Of a DNA stretch of 64,000 nt, positions 23,858 to 34,221 are shown in pieces (position 1 is the first letter of the stretch; each line of letters opens with the position of its first letter). This stretch comes from Strobilurus pachycystidiatus (taxonomy: Eukaryota > Basidiomycota > Agaricomycetes > Agaricales > Physalacriaceae), in assembly GCA_019915135.1 (NCBI GenBank), contig JAHLMK010000005.1, positions 124,001-188,000 on the forward strand. The letters run 5' to 3'. Position numbers and translations under genes: made by a program. The notes below the pieces were generated by a model. That model saw only the letters and a program-made list of their open reading frames with translations. It was not told the origin of the DNA and made no database searches.

Positions 23858-25655
23858 ATGCTCGCCGATCTTGCTCTGCGCCAGCTCGACATCCGCAAAC
23901 TCGACGCCTGCGCTCGTCCCCGGCTCGCCTTGCACTCCGACGTCTACCACGACATAGCCCGCCTCGTCTCCGCCTCCGTCTCGCCGCCACAGTCCGACTC
24001 ACCCACCCTGGACGACGATCGCCTCTCGTCGCCACACTCTGCCCCGGGCCTCTCTCCGCCTCTCCAGCATGTCTCCCGCCTGCCAGCATACGGCTCCGAG
24101 CACACCCACTATCCGCCCCACAACTACGCCCAGCCCGCGCTCAGCTCGCTGAGGGAGTCTGGCCCAGGCGCCGCGTACCTGTCTGACTCTCCCTCCCCGG
24201 TCGACGTGCACGCATCCGCGTCCTTCCACCAGCCACTGCCGCCCCACGATCGCTTTCCCTCCGAGTCCCACTACCCATCCGCCCATGTTTCGGACCGCCG
24301 TCTCGGTGCCCGATTTCCAAGCCTCCCCGGAAACGCCCCCTTTCCTGGCTACCATCTCGACCAGCGTCGCATGTCCGAGCCAGCCGTGCACTATCCTCTC
24401 CCGACCATGGCCTCCGCTGGTATTTCGTACGACGGGGGCGCCTCGGACGCTGCTGCTGCTGCTGCTCAGCATCACTCCGCCCCCCGCTCAACTGAGTACC
24501 AGCAGCGGGAATCGTCCCTGCGCAACTTGCGGCATCAATACCAGCCTCTGGATCACTCCGTTGGCCAGTCAGACAGCGGCTGGAGGCAATCGGACCCTTC
24601 CCAAGGCGTTTATCGCAACTCTCTTGGGCTGGAGGAGCCAATCTCGCCGTACCACACCGCTTTCTCTGGCGCGCCCGCCCCAGAGGAGAACATCCCATGG
24701 CCAACCAGTGCCGACAGTCAGTACGGTCCCTCGTCCCCCGGATCAGGTACTTCAGTTCTCTCTCTCATCATGCGATGCGCGTCGTTGTAACATGTATCTC
24801 AAGGCCAACCTCCCGCAAGTCCCGATTCCGACAGCAGGCGGTACTCTTTCGTGGCCTTGCCAGGAAACGCCGTCAAAAAACGGCCTCGTCGGCGTTATGA
24901 CGAGATCGAGCGATTGTACCAGTGCTCATGGCCAGACTGCAACAAGGCATATGGCACCCTTAATCATCTCAACGCGCACGTTACGATGCAAAAGCATGGT
25001 CCGAAGCGAAACCCTAATGGTGCGTATCATCCTCCATCATCTTCCCAGATGTCAATCTCAAACGCATGCTACGTTAGAATTCAAGGAACTGCGAAAGCAG
25101 TGGCGGAAAGCCAAAAAGGACGCAGAGTTCTCGCCCGAGTTGCAGCGGGGTGAGCATGACCTTTACGGCTCTCGGTTTGCGCACAGACACGCTCCGTACT
25201 CGTATCCAACGCCTACCGGCCCATCGCCACTGGGACCCGAATTGCCCTATACTGACGATCGCGTTCAAGGCCACCGAGTTGGCGAGCGAAATAGCTACGA
25301 CGGCCGGGAACGGTTTCCGCCCTCAGGCCACAGCTGGTCCCCGGACGCATTCAGTCGTCCTTCCGCGACGTTTTCTACGGTCCCTTTCCCGCCGCTAACT
25401 TCCATCGAGCATAGTCTGCACACCGTCAATCCACCCCCCATCCGGCCTGATTTCCACAGCCACTCGCCGCGCCTGCCGCCAAACAGTACGCTGCTAACGC
25501 CGCTCCCGGGCTACCAGCCTTCTGCGACTCTCCTTCCTCCTTTGGAACCCAGAGGTGATCTGGACTACGCCGCCAGCGAGGGGTATTACGATGACGAGGG
25601 CGGAAGAAGAAGGTCGGATCCCAGCCTGGGATGCAGTGGCGATGAATATCGGTGA
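23858..25655 (+). CDS. C2H2 zinc-finger transcription factor, Con7-like
   Basis: Exon 1 encodes a long disordered Ser/Pro/His-rich region (DSPTLDDDRLSSPHSAPGLS, a seven-Ala run near 24,450). It splices at 24,747 into GQPPASPDSDSRRYSF and the basic stretch VKKRPRRRYDEIERL. A single finger follows, C-x4-C-x12-H-x5-H (YQCSWPDCNKAYGTLNHLN). After an intron at 25,021-25,077 comes EFKELRKQWRKAKKDAEFS. This finger-plus-basic-helix arrangement is that of fungal Con7p-type regulators, known from morphogenesis and conidiation in ascomycetes. The tail is Pro/Ser-rich and ends at 25655. The start is uncertain: the frame is open upstream to 23633, but that part is hydrophobic (LGLATLLLLPLAF) and unlikely in a transcription factor. 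The first good in-frame ATG at 23858 is used; an upstream exon is possible. Confidence 0.75.
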
Positions 25656-28259
25656 CGGACGAACTTCTCGCCACTTCATCGCCCCTCTCCACCTTCGTTC
25701 ACGCCCCCGTTCCTGAGTCGGGGGCCCTTGTGTTCGTTCGTTCATCCTCCATCCCAGTGCCGCTTCATTCGCCTCGACCTCCTTCCTATATCCCCTGCCG
25801 CGCATCGGCCCGTATCCTCCCCTCCGAGTCCGTTCTCTGTTATCATCTTTTTATATCTTGTCTTACCATATCATATCGTATCCCCTGCACCATCATAGTG
25901 TACTATAACATGTTTTATTTAGTAGTCATATAACTCATCTACTCGTACATAAAATAACTCTTTCGCATACATACCACTTGTACTACCACTTTTTTTTTGT
26001 TCTTTCTTTCTTGTTTTGTCACTGTGCATATCTTGTTGTTTTTTTTTCTTGCTGCTTTGCCCTGTATTCAACTTGTTCTAGCAATATGTATCGTCTTAGC
26101 TAGCGTAGGCCGTAGTATTAATATCTCTTGATGAAGACGAAGACTTGGAGCGCCTGAGATCCTTCTCTGCCTTCTGTGGCGTCCCTCAGATTTATCGCTC
26201 TTGCACTCATCTGCGAGTCGCAGCTCCAGCGCCACTCTCTGAATGGGTTTCACGTAAAAGAGGCGGGTGTATCAAGTTCGTCTATGGATGGATTCCATTG
26301 ATTTCTTCGTGCGCCAGTTCAGAGATCTGTCAATCCCTTTGATGCGTACGCCGTCATCTGCAGATGTATATTACATATGTACTCGAGTCCTGACGTCGCT
26401 TATACACTGAGAAGTCGCTGTCAAGAAAACGCGATAGAAACACGGACTGAGCGGGTTGTGTTGTTATACTTGTAAAGTGATCAATAAGTTCAAGTTGAAT
26501 TGCCTCCCCCCCCGACCCTGCTCGTTTCTGTTTGGTTTTGAGAACATGCGGTCACGAAGCCTCTGGTATTTACAAATTGCAGGGAAATTCTAGAAGCATT
26601 CCGAAAGGATGGGTTGCAGGGATATATGGGCAGTTGATGACCTCTGATGAAGAGGGATCATTCCTTGTTGAGTTGAATGATCTTGACAAGGGACCCGTTT
26701 GTGACTATCTGTGGAGAGGAAGGCAGGGAGGCAAGTCCATTGGTGGAGTACGTTCGTACCTAGATGGTGTCCAACTTTAGAGTGAGCCTCTGAGTCAGGC
26801 GCTCACGCCCAAGTCAGACTCATAGCGCGCAACGCAAAAGTGAGGCCAGGGTCGTAGAAAGAAAAAAAAAAAAAGATTGAATATATGTCAAAAAAAAAAA
26901 AACTCAGGATTTCGGGGTGACAGCCGGATAGTGCCTGTATTTTGAATTCCAAGGACTTCGCTGCTAAACGGACAACACCCTTACTTGGTGCTATGTATGT
27001 ATATGGCGCATAGAGAGAGTCCGTGGATATCATCCGAGGATGTAGGAGTGATAATGCACATACGCGGCTCGTTCCTGAGTGCCAGGAGGAATGCTTCGAG
27101 ATCCAGCCGGGCTAGGTGAGAGGTACTATAGGAAAGGCCCTCAGCTTATACATATCACGTCCATCGGACACGCGGCATCACCAGACCGGTCCTCGATGTC
27201 AGATCGAGAACTGGCTTGAGGTTACCATTTGAAGACGGGGGTGGGCGGGTAAGAATTAGGACGCCAGTCCCGGTCGCATGCAGCGAACAACCGAAGCAGA
27301 TCAGAGGACCCGTACACGAGGCCTGGCAACCCGGACGCCTGCGCCGTAAATCCTGAACCACTATCGCTTGACGGTGACATGATAGTCATAAAGCGGGGGC
27401 CCAATGATGGAGGAGATACGACTCGGAGGGGTGTTTATGCCTAGAGCCTGTGTCAAGCTCTGTGTCAAGATGCTGTCGCCGAGGAACGCATGAGATCTTC
27501 GGATGTGTGGACACCGACGAGCAGTCGCCCAATGGCCATATGCAATCAGCGGTCACGGTCAGTCAGATATACCGGGAAGGCCGTAGAGGACCTATCGCGG
27601 ACGAGAAGGCAATAGACGACTTACTCAGCCTGGACAGACGCGGTGCATACATTATTCCGCGCCGGTGAGCTGCAGAATGCTACGCAGACGCAGCCAGGCG
27701 CGTCGATAGAGCAGCTTGGTAGTTTCATGAAGATTTCTCCTTTAGGATTTAAACATAGGAGAATTCAATTAAAAGAAGTTTACGGGTAACGGGATGGGGT
27801 CCAGCTGTGAGGAACGACCGACTGGCTGTGACGGGGGAAGTAGGAAGCACAGCGGCCAAGAGCTGTGTTAGAAGGGAGCAGATGTGTCGGTTGATTGGCC
27901 GGAGACGCGACGATTGGCCAGGAAATGCAGGGTGGTGTGAACTTTGAAGACGAGAAGACAGCGATGAGGGCATGACGTGCGAAAGGCAGCAGGAGCATTT
28001 AAGGCAATCTTAGAGTGCAGATGTCTTGTGAAAACCACCGCCACTTCTTTGCCACAAGGTGCGACTGTCCCGGCCGAGAAGATCATTGTGGCGCTGGACC
28101 TTGTTTAGCGTGACATGACCGAACGCGACCCGTGACAGTGCATGGTTTGTCAGCATGACGTCTGCTGCTACTGCTGCGCTATGACGCGCTCGATCCATCT
28201 ACAGCAACTCTTACTTCTACCATCCCATCCCTCATCGATTGCAGCTAGTTTACGAGATA
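25656..28259. other. 2.6-kb region without an assignable gene
   Basis: Begins with the pyrimidine-rich 3' flank of the zinc-finger gene (to about 26,100). Homopolymer A runs lie at about 26,862-26,874 and 26,890-26,901. Small frames occur, for example 26,532-26,780 on plus (82 codons) and 27,222-27,404 on minus (GFTAQASGLPGLVYGSSD). I recognise none of them, and none ends in a CaaX box that would suggest a mating pheromone. The last 300 bp must hold the promoter of the F-box/RCC1 gene. Confidence 0.35.
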
Positions 28260-30584
28260 ATGGCGCACATTACTAATGTTCCTGTTGAAGTCTTCTTGGA
28301 CAACTTGCTGCCGCTCCTGCCTCTTCCGGACTTTGCCCATCTGGCGTACACCAACAAGGTCTACTCACTCTGGGGCGATGATGACTGTACATTCATGCTC
28401 AATGTAGTTCTTCGCTGCCCTCGGTGCAGATGAAACCTTTTGGAAACGCAAATGCGCCGCCGATTTCAATTTCACGGGCGCAGGCACCGCTCGGACAAGT
28501 GGCTGGAAGTTCATCTATTCAGGACTCTCGAAACCGCGAGGTATGCACCCCAGACGCACATACTTCCCGCTTGCATCCTGTTTATACATTCATTGAACCG
28601 CAGTATATGTTTGGGGGTATGCAGGTCGTAATCCCCACATCGCACATGCTCATACAATACCAATACAGCAACAAGGCAAATGGCAGACTCGGGCTATCAA
28701 AGATTCCAAAAACTCCTATGCGTGATGTATCATTCCCGACTCAATTGAGCGTGCAGAATGCCCGTATTGTAAGTCTTGCAGCTGCTGGAATGTTCGTAAT
28801 ATCTTTCGCGATTATATCTCGGGGTCCTGATCATGATCATCTGTGTGGCCAGGTCGTTCCATGCCTTGGACTCGGAAGGACATATTTTTGTATGGGGTAA
28901 GTAAAGGAAACGTGGCCCTTTGCAGGACCTTGCTCACCTGTTCACTTTCTAGGAACCTTGAACGGGAACACGCAAGCCCTGAAGAGCGATGGGTACTCGG
29001 AGGCCGGGAAAGTAGCCAATTCTCCTTTGAGGCTGTCTTTGCCGGTTTCTATCCGTAGTGTCAGGTAACTGCCAGCGACCCTTCCGACGTTCAGCACGCT
29101 GATTTAATTTCATGGAGTTGTGGACGCTTGCATGCCGCGTCGCTGGACGAAAACCACTACATCTGGAATTTCCTGAGCTGGGGAAGGCCCTTTAGGCTTA
29201 CTTCAGCCATACTTCGCGGTACCCGGGATGCTTTGCCCATCCAAGTCGAATGTGGCTGGGCGTTTTCATCGGCACTGTCGAGGTCTGGCGACGTCTACGT
29301 GTGGTGGCCCACAGCAGGAGCGATGGCGGCTGCAATCAGAAGCCACGATGAAGCTCTGGACTCGGATCGCGAAAATCACGAAGCTAACAAGGGGTTAGCG
29401 AACGATGACGGCGTCATTCAGTGCGTTCCCTGGGATCTTGACACTGATCCTGTCGTTCTACCTCCACTGCCCACTCTTCCGACGTTGAACGATGATGGAT
29501 CGAATGATGACATGACCATAATCATCCAGATCGCAGCTTACGACTGTGCGCTTGTCGCCCTCACGAACAAGGGCCATGTCCTCAAGTTCGGGTCTTTGGC
29601 CAACGATTCGACCGTGTCGGCAGGCACTTGGGAATATGTAAGTTCGCGACGGTTGTGTGTAACCGTACCCGATTTGACTGTATTTTTAAGCTTCCTGAAT
29701 TTAGCGAGTTGGGTAGATTGCGGACACATCCTTCTTTCGCAGATGGCGGCGGGGCCGAGCTGCCAAGTCTTCTGAAGATTACACATGTCAGTTAAATTTG
29801 TGGCGACGGCTCCGGTTCTTTGTTCAACCTTCCACAGATATCCGCTCATTTCAACCATTTCATTGCATACTCTGCCGGTGATTCTTCGACCGTGCTCATT
29901 GGTGACATGGACACCACCCCAGAAACTCAGCCTCAGGTAATTCCGGAGCTTCAAATGCAGTCGGTCATTTCAGTCGTACTCGGAGATTACCACTATGCTG
30001 CTCTGACTTCGGATGGGAGGCTCTTGACTTGGGGCGGATATTCTAATGGGGCGTTGGGACTGGGAGACCCCACGCAGCTCGCGCTGGGGACCCCAGGCGC
30101 TTTCTCGAGGGAGGCGGAGAGACAAATGGCTATAGACAGGCAGCGAGGCGCGCCACCCGCAGTGAACGTGCCGAGTGAGGTTCGATTCGATCATCGGAGA
30201 AAGGAAAGGAAAGCAAGGTTCTGCATCTCAGCCACTGCATCGGGCTGGCACACCGGAGCCCTGGTCATTGACCTTCACGTACGTTCTATGTTCTTCATGC
30301 TTGGATTTTTGCTCATGTCGGATTGCCAGGCGAACGAAGATGACGGGGAGAGCGAAGAGGAGGATGAAGATGAAGAGGATGAGTCTCCTCTTCCCGCTAA
30401 TCGTCTTCAACCACGGATGCCCATTCGGGGGCCGCTTCCGATAGACCCCCACATGGCACCTTTCAGAGGCGGTCTGCCTCATTTCAGAGTTGGATTCGCT
30501 GGGCGAGGTATGCTTCGGGGTGGTCTTGGCTATCGTGGACGTGGAGGCCCACCGCCTCCAGAGGGGTCAGCCGACAATGCATGA
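28260..30584 (+). CDS. F-box protein with RCC1-like repeats, Saf1-like
   Basis: The protein starts MAHITNVPVEVFLDNLLPLL, an F-box that continues across the first intron as FFAALGADETFWKRKCAADF. F-box proteins bind Skp1 and bring substrates to SCF ubiquitin ligases. RCC1-type beta-propeller blades follow: FHALDSEGHIFVWGTLNGN, SSALSRSGDVYVWW, LVALTNKGHVLKFGS and YAALTSDGRLLTWGGYSNGA, then LGLGDPTQ. The order F-box then RCC1 is that of yeast Saf1, an SCF adaptor. The C-terminus holds an acidic run (EDDGESEEEDEDEEDE) and a Gly/Arg-rich tail (GRGMLRGGLGYRGRGGPPPP). About six short introns are needed. The ATG at 28260 sits directly at the F-box; a slightly longer in-frame start exists at 28239. Confidence 0.85.
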
Positions 30585-31101
30585 GGATATTTTGATTGTA
30601 TCTGTTCATGGTCTTCTTGTATGTTAAAGCTGTATGTACGCTATTGTAAGGAATCTGTATGCTGTAAGTTGGACATTAATGATTGAATGCGGCCCGAAGT
30701 TTGGTTGACATCACACCAGCATCACACCCTGGGCCCTAACCTGCCCTAACCCTAGCTGCTACTTGCTCTTTTGCCCTCAACCTCTCATCATCGGCGTCGC
30801 CGACTGATTGTACATACTTTCGCACAGCGCCGGGAACGTTGTGACTCTCATTAAATAGTGGATAAACTCTGTTGGTGAGTGTCTGTGGCCAAACAAAGGT
30901 GATTAGAAATTTCTCTGACAACAGCACACAGTATCATCACCTCTTCTACACTTACTATTGCCATTCCAGCGACTGCGGCATCTGCATCGCAGCAGCCACA
31001 GCTACGCAGAACCGCCTTTATCAGCGCGGCTACCCCTCGACATCCAACTTCTGCTTATTAGTCAGTGTTGCGAGTACTACCGGCGCGCCCACACACATAA
31101 T
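30585..31101. other. Intergenic region with telomere-like repeats
   Basis: The 3' flank of the RCC1 gene and 5' flank of the WD40 gene. Three CCCTAA/CCCTAG units lie at 30734-30755, about 350 bp before the next start codon. CCCTAA is the telomeric unit of most filamentous fungi; such short internal copies can act as binding sites for Myb/TRF-type factors. Nothing else seen. Confidence 0.5.
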
Positions 31102-33282
31102 ATGGCCGCCAACACATTCGACTCGTCTTTTTCCCCTTCGACTACGACTCCGATGCTATACATGCCCATTGCCTCGCCTCCGACGCCCGCCCCATCGCCT
31201 GGGCCCCATACCACGAGTCATATCCCCATGATCCTCCCCAGCGAACCCCAGGCTGGCGTACCGCTCACCCTCAACCTTACGCAGAACCCCACGCTCCGGC
31301 GGCAATATCTCTCTGCTCTTCTGTCCAGCTGCACGCCCGAGGAGCTGCTATTCATCTCCACAACCATCGCCCCCTTGCTCAAGCGAGACTTCCTATTCAG
31401 TCTCCCCCCGGAGCTCTCCTTGCACATCCTCAGCTTCATCAACGACCCCAAGACCCTCGGCCGGGCCATGCAGGTCAGCAAACACTGGCACAAGCTCGTT
31501 GGAGACGACTTTGTTTGGAAACGGATGTGTCAGATCTACGAATTCGATCTGCCCGATGATAATGATGTTGACGGTGAAGATGGGGGGAAGGGCAAGGAGC
31601 GAGCGACTACCAGCCCCCGTTCGAGGCGACGGCAGACTCCGGTAGGACATGGAAACCCTCGCGCAGATCCCTACGCGACACTGTACCCTAAGCAGCAGTT
31701 CAAGTTCCACCACACCATCAGTGAGTTTGTCGGCTGACGATCATGACTTCTTGATATTCAGCACCCCGTTTCAGTGATGAATTGGAGACACGGAGGACGT
31801 TTACTTCGTTCTCATCGCGTTCCTGCTGTTAGCAACAACCCCGATAGTTCGGTCATCACCTCGATCTCCCTCGACAAAGATTGGGTGGTGGTTGGGCTGG
31901 CAAATTCCCGCATTCATATTTTCAGCGCCAGTACCGGCGTCCTGGCTCGTACTCTTGTCGGGCATGAACTTGGAGTCTGGGCCGTCTGTCTCGTCAGCTC
32001 CGGTGGTTTTTGGCGAGGCCCCAGGCGCAAGAAGAGACCTTCTCGGAGGTCAAGTGGAGACGACTCAATAGCAGGGCTGGAAGACGACGCCATAGCTGCT
32101 GATATCAATGAATTGGGCGGTGGCGATGGTGGAGAAAGTGGGGAGCGTTTTATTCCAAGTCTGTTGAGGACGGGGTTGGGTTTGGATTTTGAAGATGATG
32201 ATGACGCGGTCGACGAGCCTATAGATGATATCAAGGACTTTCCTGGCCGACCGAGTTATGTTACTGGCGCCTCAGATGGTTGGGGCCAGCCGAACTCTCT
32301 CGTCGTCAGCGGAGGTTGTGACAAGGTTCTGCGCGTATGGGATGCCAAGTCCGGGTTCGTCTCACTGCATATCTCCCGGTATTCCATATCACTGGAACTA
32401 ATCATTTCCCGTAGATATTGCGTCTACGTTCTGCAAGGTCACACTTCGACGATACGCTGCATTAAGGTTTTGCACAACCGCCCGATAGCGATTAGCGGAT
32501 CGAGGGACACCACGCTGCGTGTTTGGGACATTCAGAAGGGTAAAATGCTGAGAGTCTTATCTGGACATCAGTCTAGTGTCCGATGTCTCGACGTGTGTGG
32601 GAATAGAGTTGTCAGTGGAAGCTACGATACGACCTGCCGAGTAAGTCAAATCATGGGAGAAGCGCGCTCAGATTTATGAATATACTTTCTTTCCAGGTTT
32701 GGGATGTTGACACCGGCGAGTGTCTCCATGTTCTTCGTGGGCATTTCCATCAGCTCTACTCGGTTGCGTTCGATGGCGTGCACATTGCTTCTGGAGGCTT
32801 GGATACGACCGTTCGTCTGTGGGACGCCCAAAATGGGTCCGTATTGGTTTAGCTTGTCATCTCATGATTTTTCTGATCGAACTTTGATCCTCAGCGAATG
32901 TTTGGCCATTCTGGGAGGCCATACAGCGCTTGTTTGTCAATTGCAGCTTTCGCCCACGATCCTTGCAACTGGTGGGTCGGACGGACGTGTCATCACATTC
33001 TCGTTGGAACAGAAGCCGTATCCTGTGCTTCATCGCATCGCAGCCCACGACTCGTCTGTCACTTCTCTACAGTTCGACAAGAACTTCCTCGTCACTGGCG
33101 GGAATGACGGGCGAGTGCGCTTGTTTGAGACGAGGACTGGTGCCTACATTAGAGAACTGAGCGAAGCGAGCGAGAGTGTGTGGAAGGTTGCTTATAGCTA
33201 CGACACCTGCGCGGTCATGTGTCGAAGAGCGGGTAAAACTGTCATGGAGATTTGGAGCTTAAAGTCGAAGGAGGATGCATGA
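31102..33282 (+). CDS. F-box/WD40 protein, Cdc4/Fbw7-like SCF substrate receptor
   Basis: An N-terminal Ser/Thr/Pro-rich segment leads to a dimerisation-like helix (RRQYLSALLSSCTPEELLF). The F-box follows: FLFSLPPELSLHILSFI, then LGRAMQVSKHWHKLVGDDFV and WKRMC. The WD40 propeller starts after an intron at about 31,722 (TSISLDKDWVVVGLANSRIH). It continues with YCVYVLQGHTSTIRCIKVL, SGSRDTTLRVWDIQKGK, SGSYDTTCRVWDVDTGE, SGGLDTTVRLWDAQNGE and ATGGSDGRVITFSLEQ, to the end at 33282. A basic then acidic insert of about 90 residues (32,010-32,260; GLDFEDDDDAVDEPIDD) interrupts the blade series. F-box then seven-to-eight blades is the Cdc4/Fbw7 layout, which recognises phosphodegrons in the nucleus. 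An in-frame ATG at 30958 would add 48 residues of poor quality, so 31102 is preferred. Confidence 0.85.
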
Positions 33283-34070
33283 TTTTTATGCAGGACAGTG
33301 TATCCTTATATCGATATCTTTTGTTTTGGTTGTTAGTGTACTGTATAATCAGGTCTGTAATTTTACCATAGTAATTTTCCTCGTCTCCCTCAACGTTCGC
33401 TTACTACACGAGCAAGTACGCACATCATGACACTTTGTAGGTCGAGATGCAACTCAAACTCACTCCCTCTTAACGTCCATAACGATCGTATTTGATGCGG
33501 AGAAAATGAGGTGACTGAGTGTACTGCCCGGCATGCCCGCTATGATTATAGATCTCAAGTGCAATTAATGGATGTCGTAGAAGATACCACTAGCACGAGG
33601 TTACTTGAAGCTTGCTCGGGCATCTCGGATATTCGAGATGTGACAAAGGAATACAGAGGCTGTGATATTTTGCGACGGTCAATACAGTACGTCAAAAGGT
33701 GCGGATCGACATCAAGGTTGTTCCTCAACAAATCGGGTAGTCAAGTATGAGATGGATCGATTTCATGTATGACACGCGTCCAAAGCTTGAGCCTTGCTGC
33801 TTGTTTTCATCAATCAGATTCTTATCCTAGTCTCTACTTGGTAATACTACGGTTCGGCGACCGGCCACGGCCGCTGGCTCGAAATTTACATCGCACCGGT
33901 CCACCGTACGCTACAAATAATATTACCAGCTGGTAGCATTGGCCAGCCGCAAGCCCTAAGCCGCTAGAGTACAGTGCACCTGGTGCCACGGTCCAGTGTC
34001 CACCCTGGGTCCCTGGACCCTGGTCCTCAAGTGCGCCACAGTAGGCTATGAGCAACGTGGCAAAATGAAT
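33283..34070. other. Intergenic region, F-box/WD40 gene to tRNA-Pro
   Basis: Contains the F-box/WD40 3' flank and an unassigned 79-codon plus-strand frame (33,511-33,750) with no recognisable domain. Confidence 0.35.
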
Positions 34071-34151
34071 GGGCCTGACCGGGAATTGAACCCGGGACCT
34101 CCTCGAGACGGCGAACCCTAACAAGGAATCATACTACTAGACCATCAGGCC
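34071..34151 (-). tRNA. tRNA-Pro (anticodon AGG) with a short intron
   Basis: On the minus strand the acceptor stem GGCCTGA pairs perfectly with TCAGGCC (34,072-34,078). The D arm is GGTC-TAGTAGTAT-GATT. The anticodon stem CCTTG pairs with CGAGG (one G-U). The T arm is CCGGG-TTCAATT-CCCGG. The anticodon loop begins TTAGGG, giving AGG at positions 34-36 (Pro). Nine extra bases (TTCGCCGTC) follow position 37, the standard place for a nuclear tRNA intron. The mature tRNA is then 72 nt with no encoded CCA. Confidence 0.9.
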
Positions 34152-34221
34152 ATGTCAAAGGCCCCAGTGTGGCGTACATAAGTCTGCCTCCCAAAACACA
34201 ATTAATTCTACACAATTGGGA

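Noticed and set aside
23999..24704. Minus-strand frames of 158 and 187 codons
   Set aside because: Antisense shadows of the Con7-like exon 1, which is GC-rich and supported by its splicing to the zinc finger.
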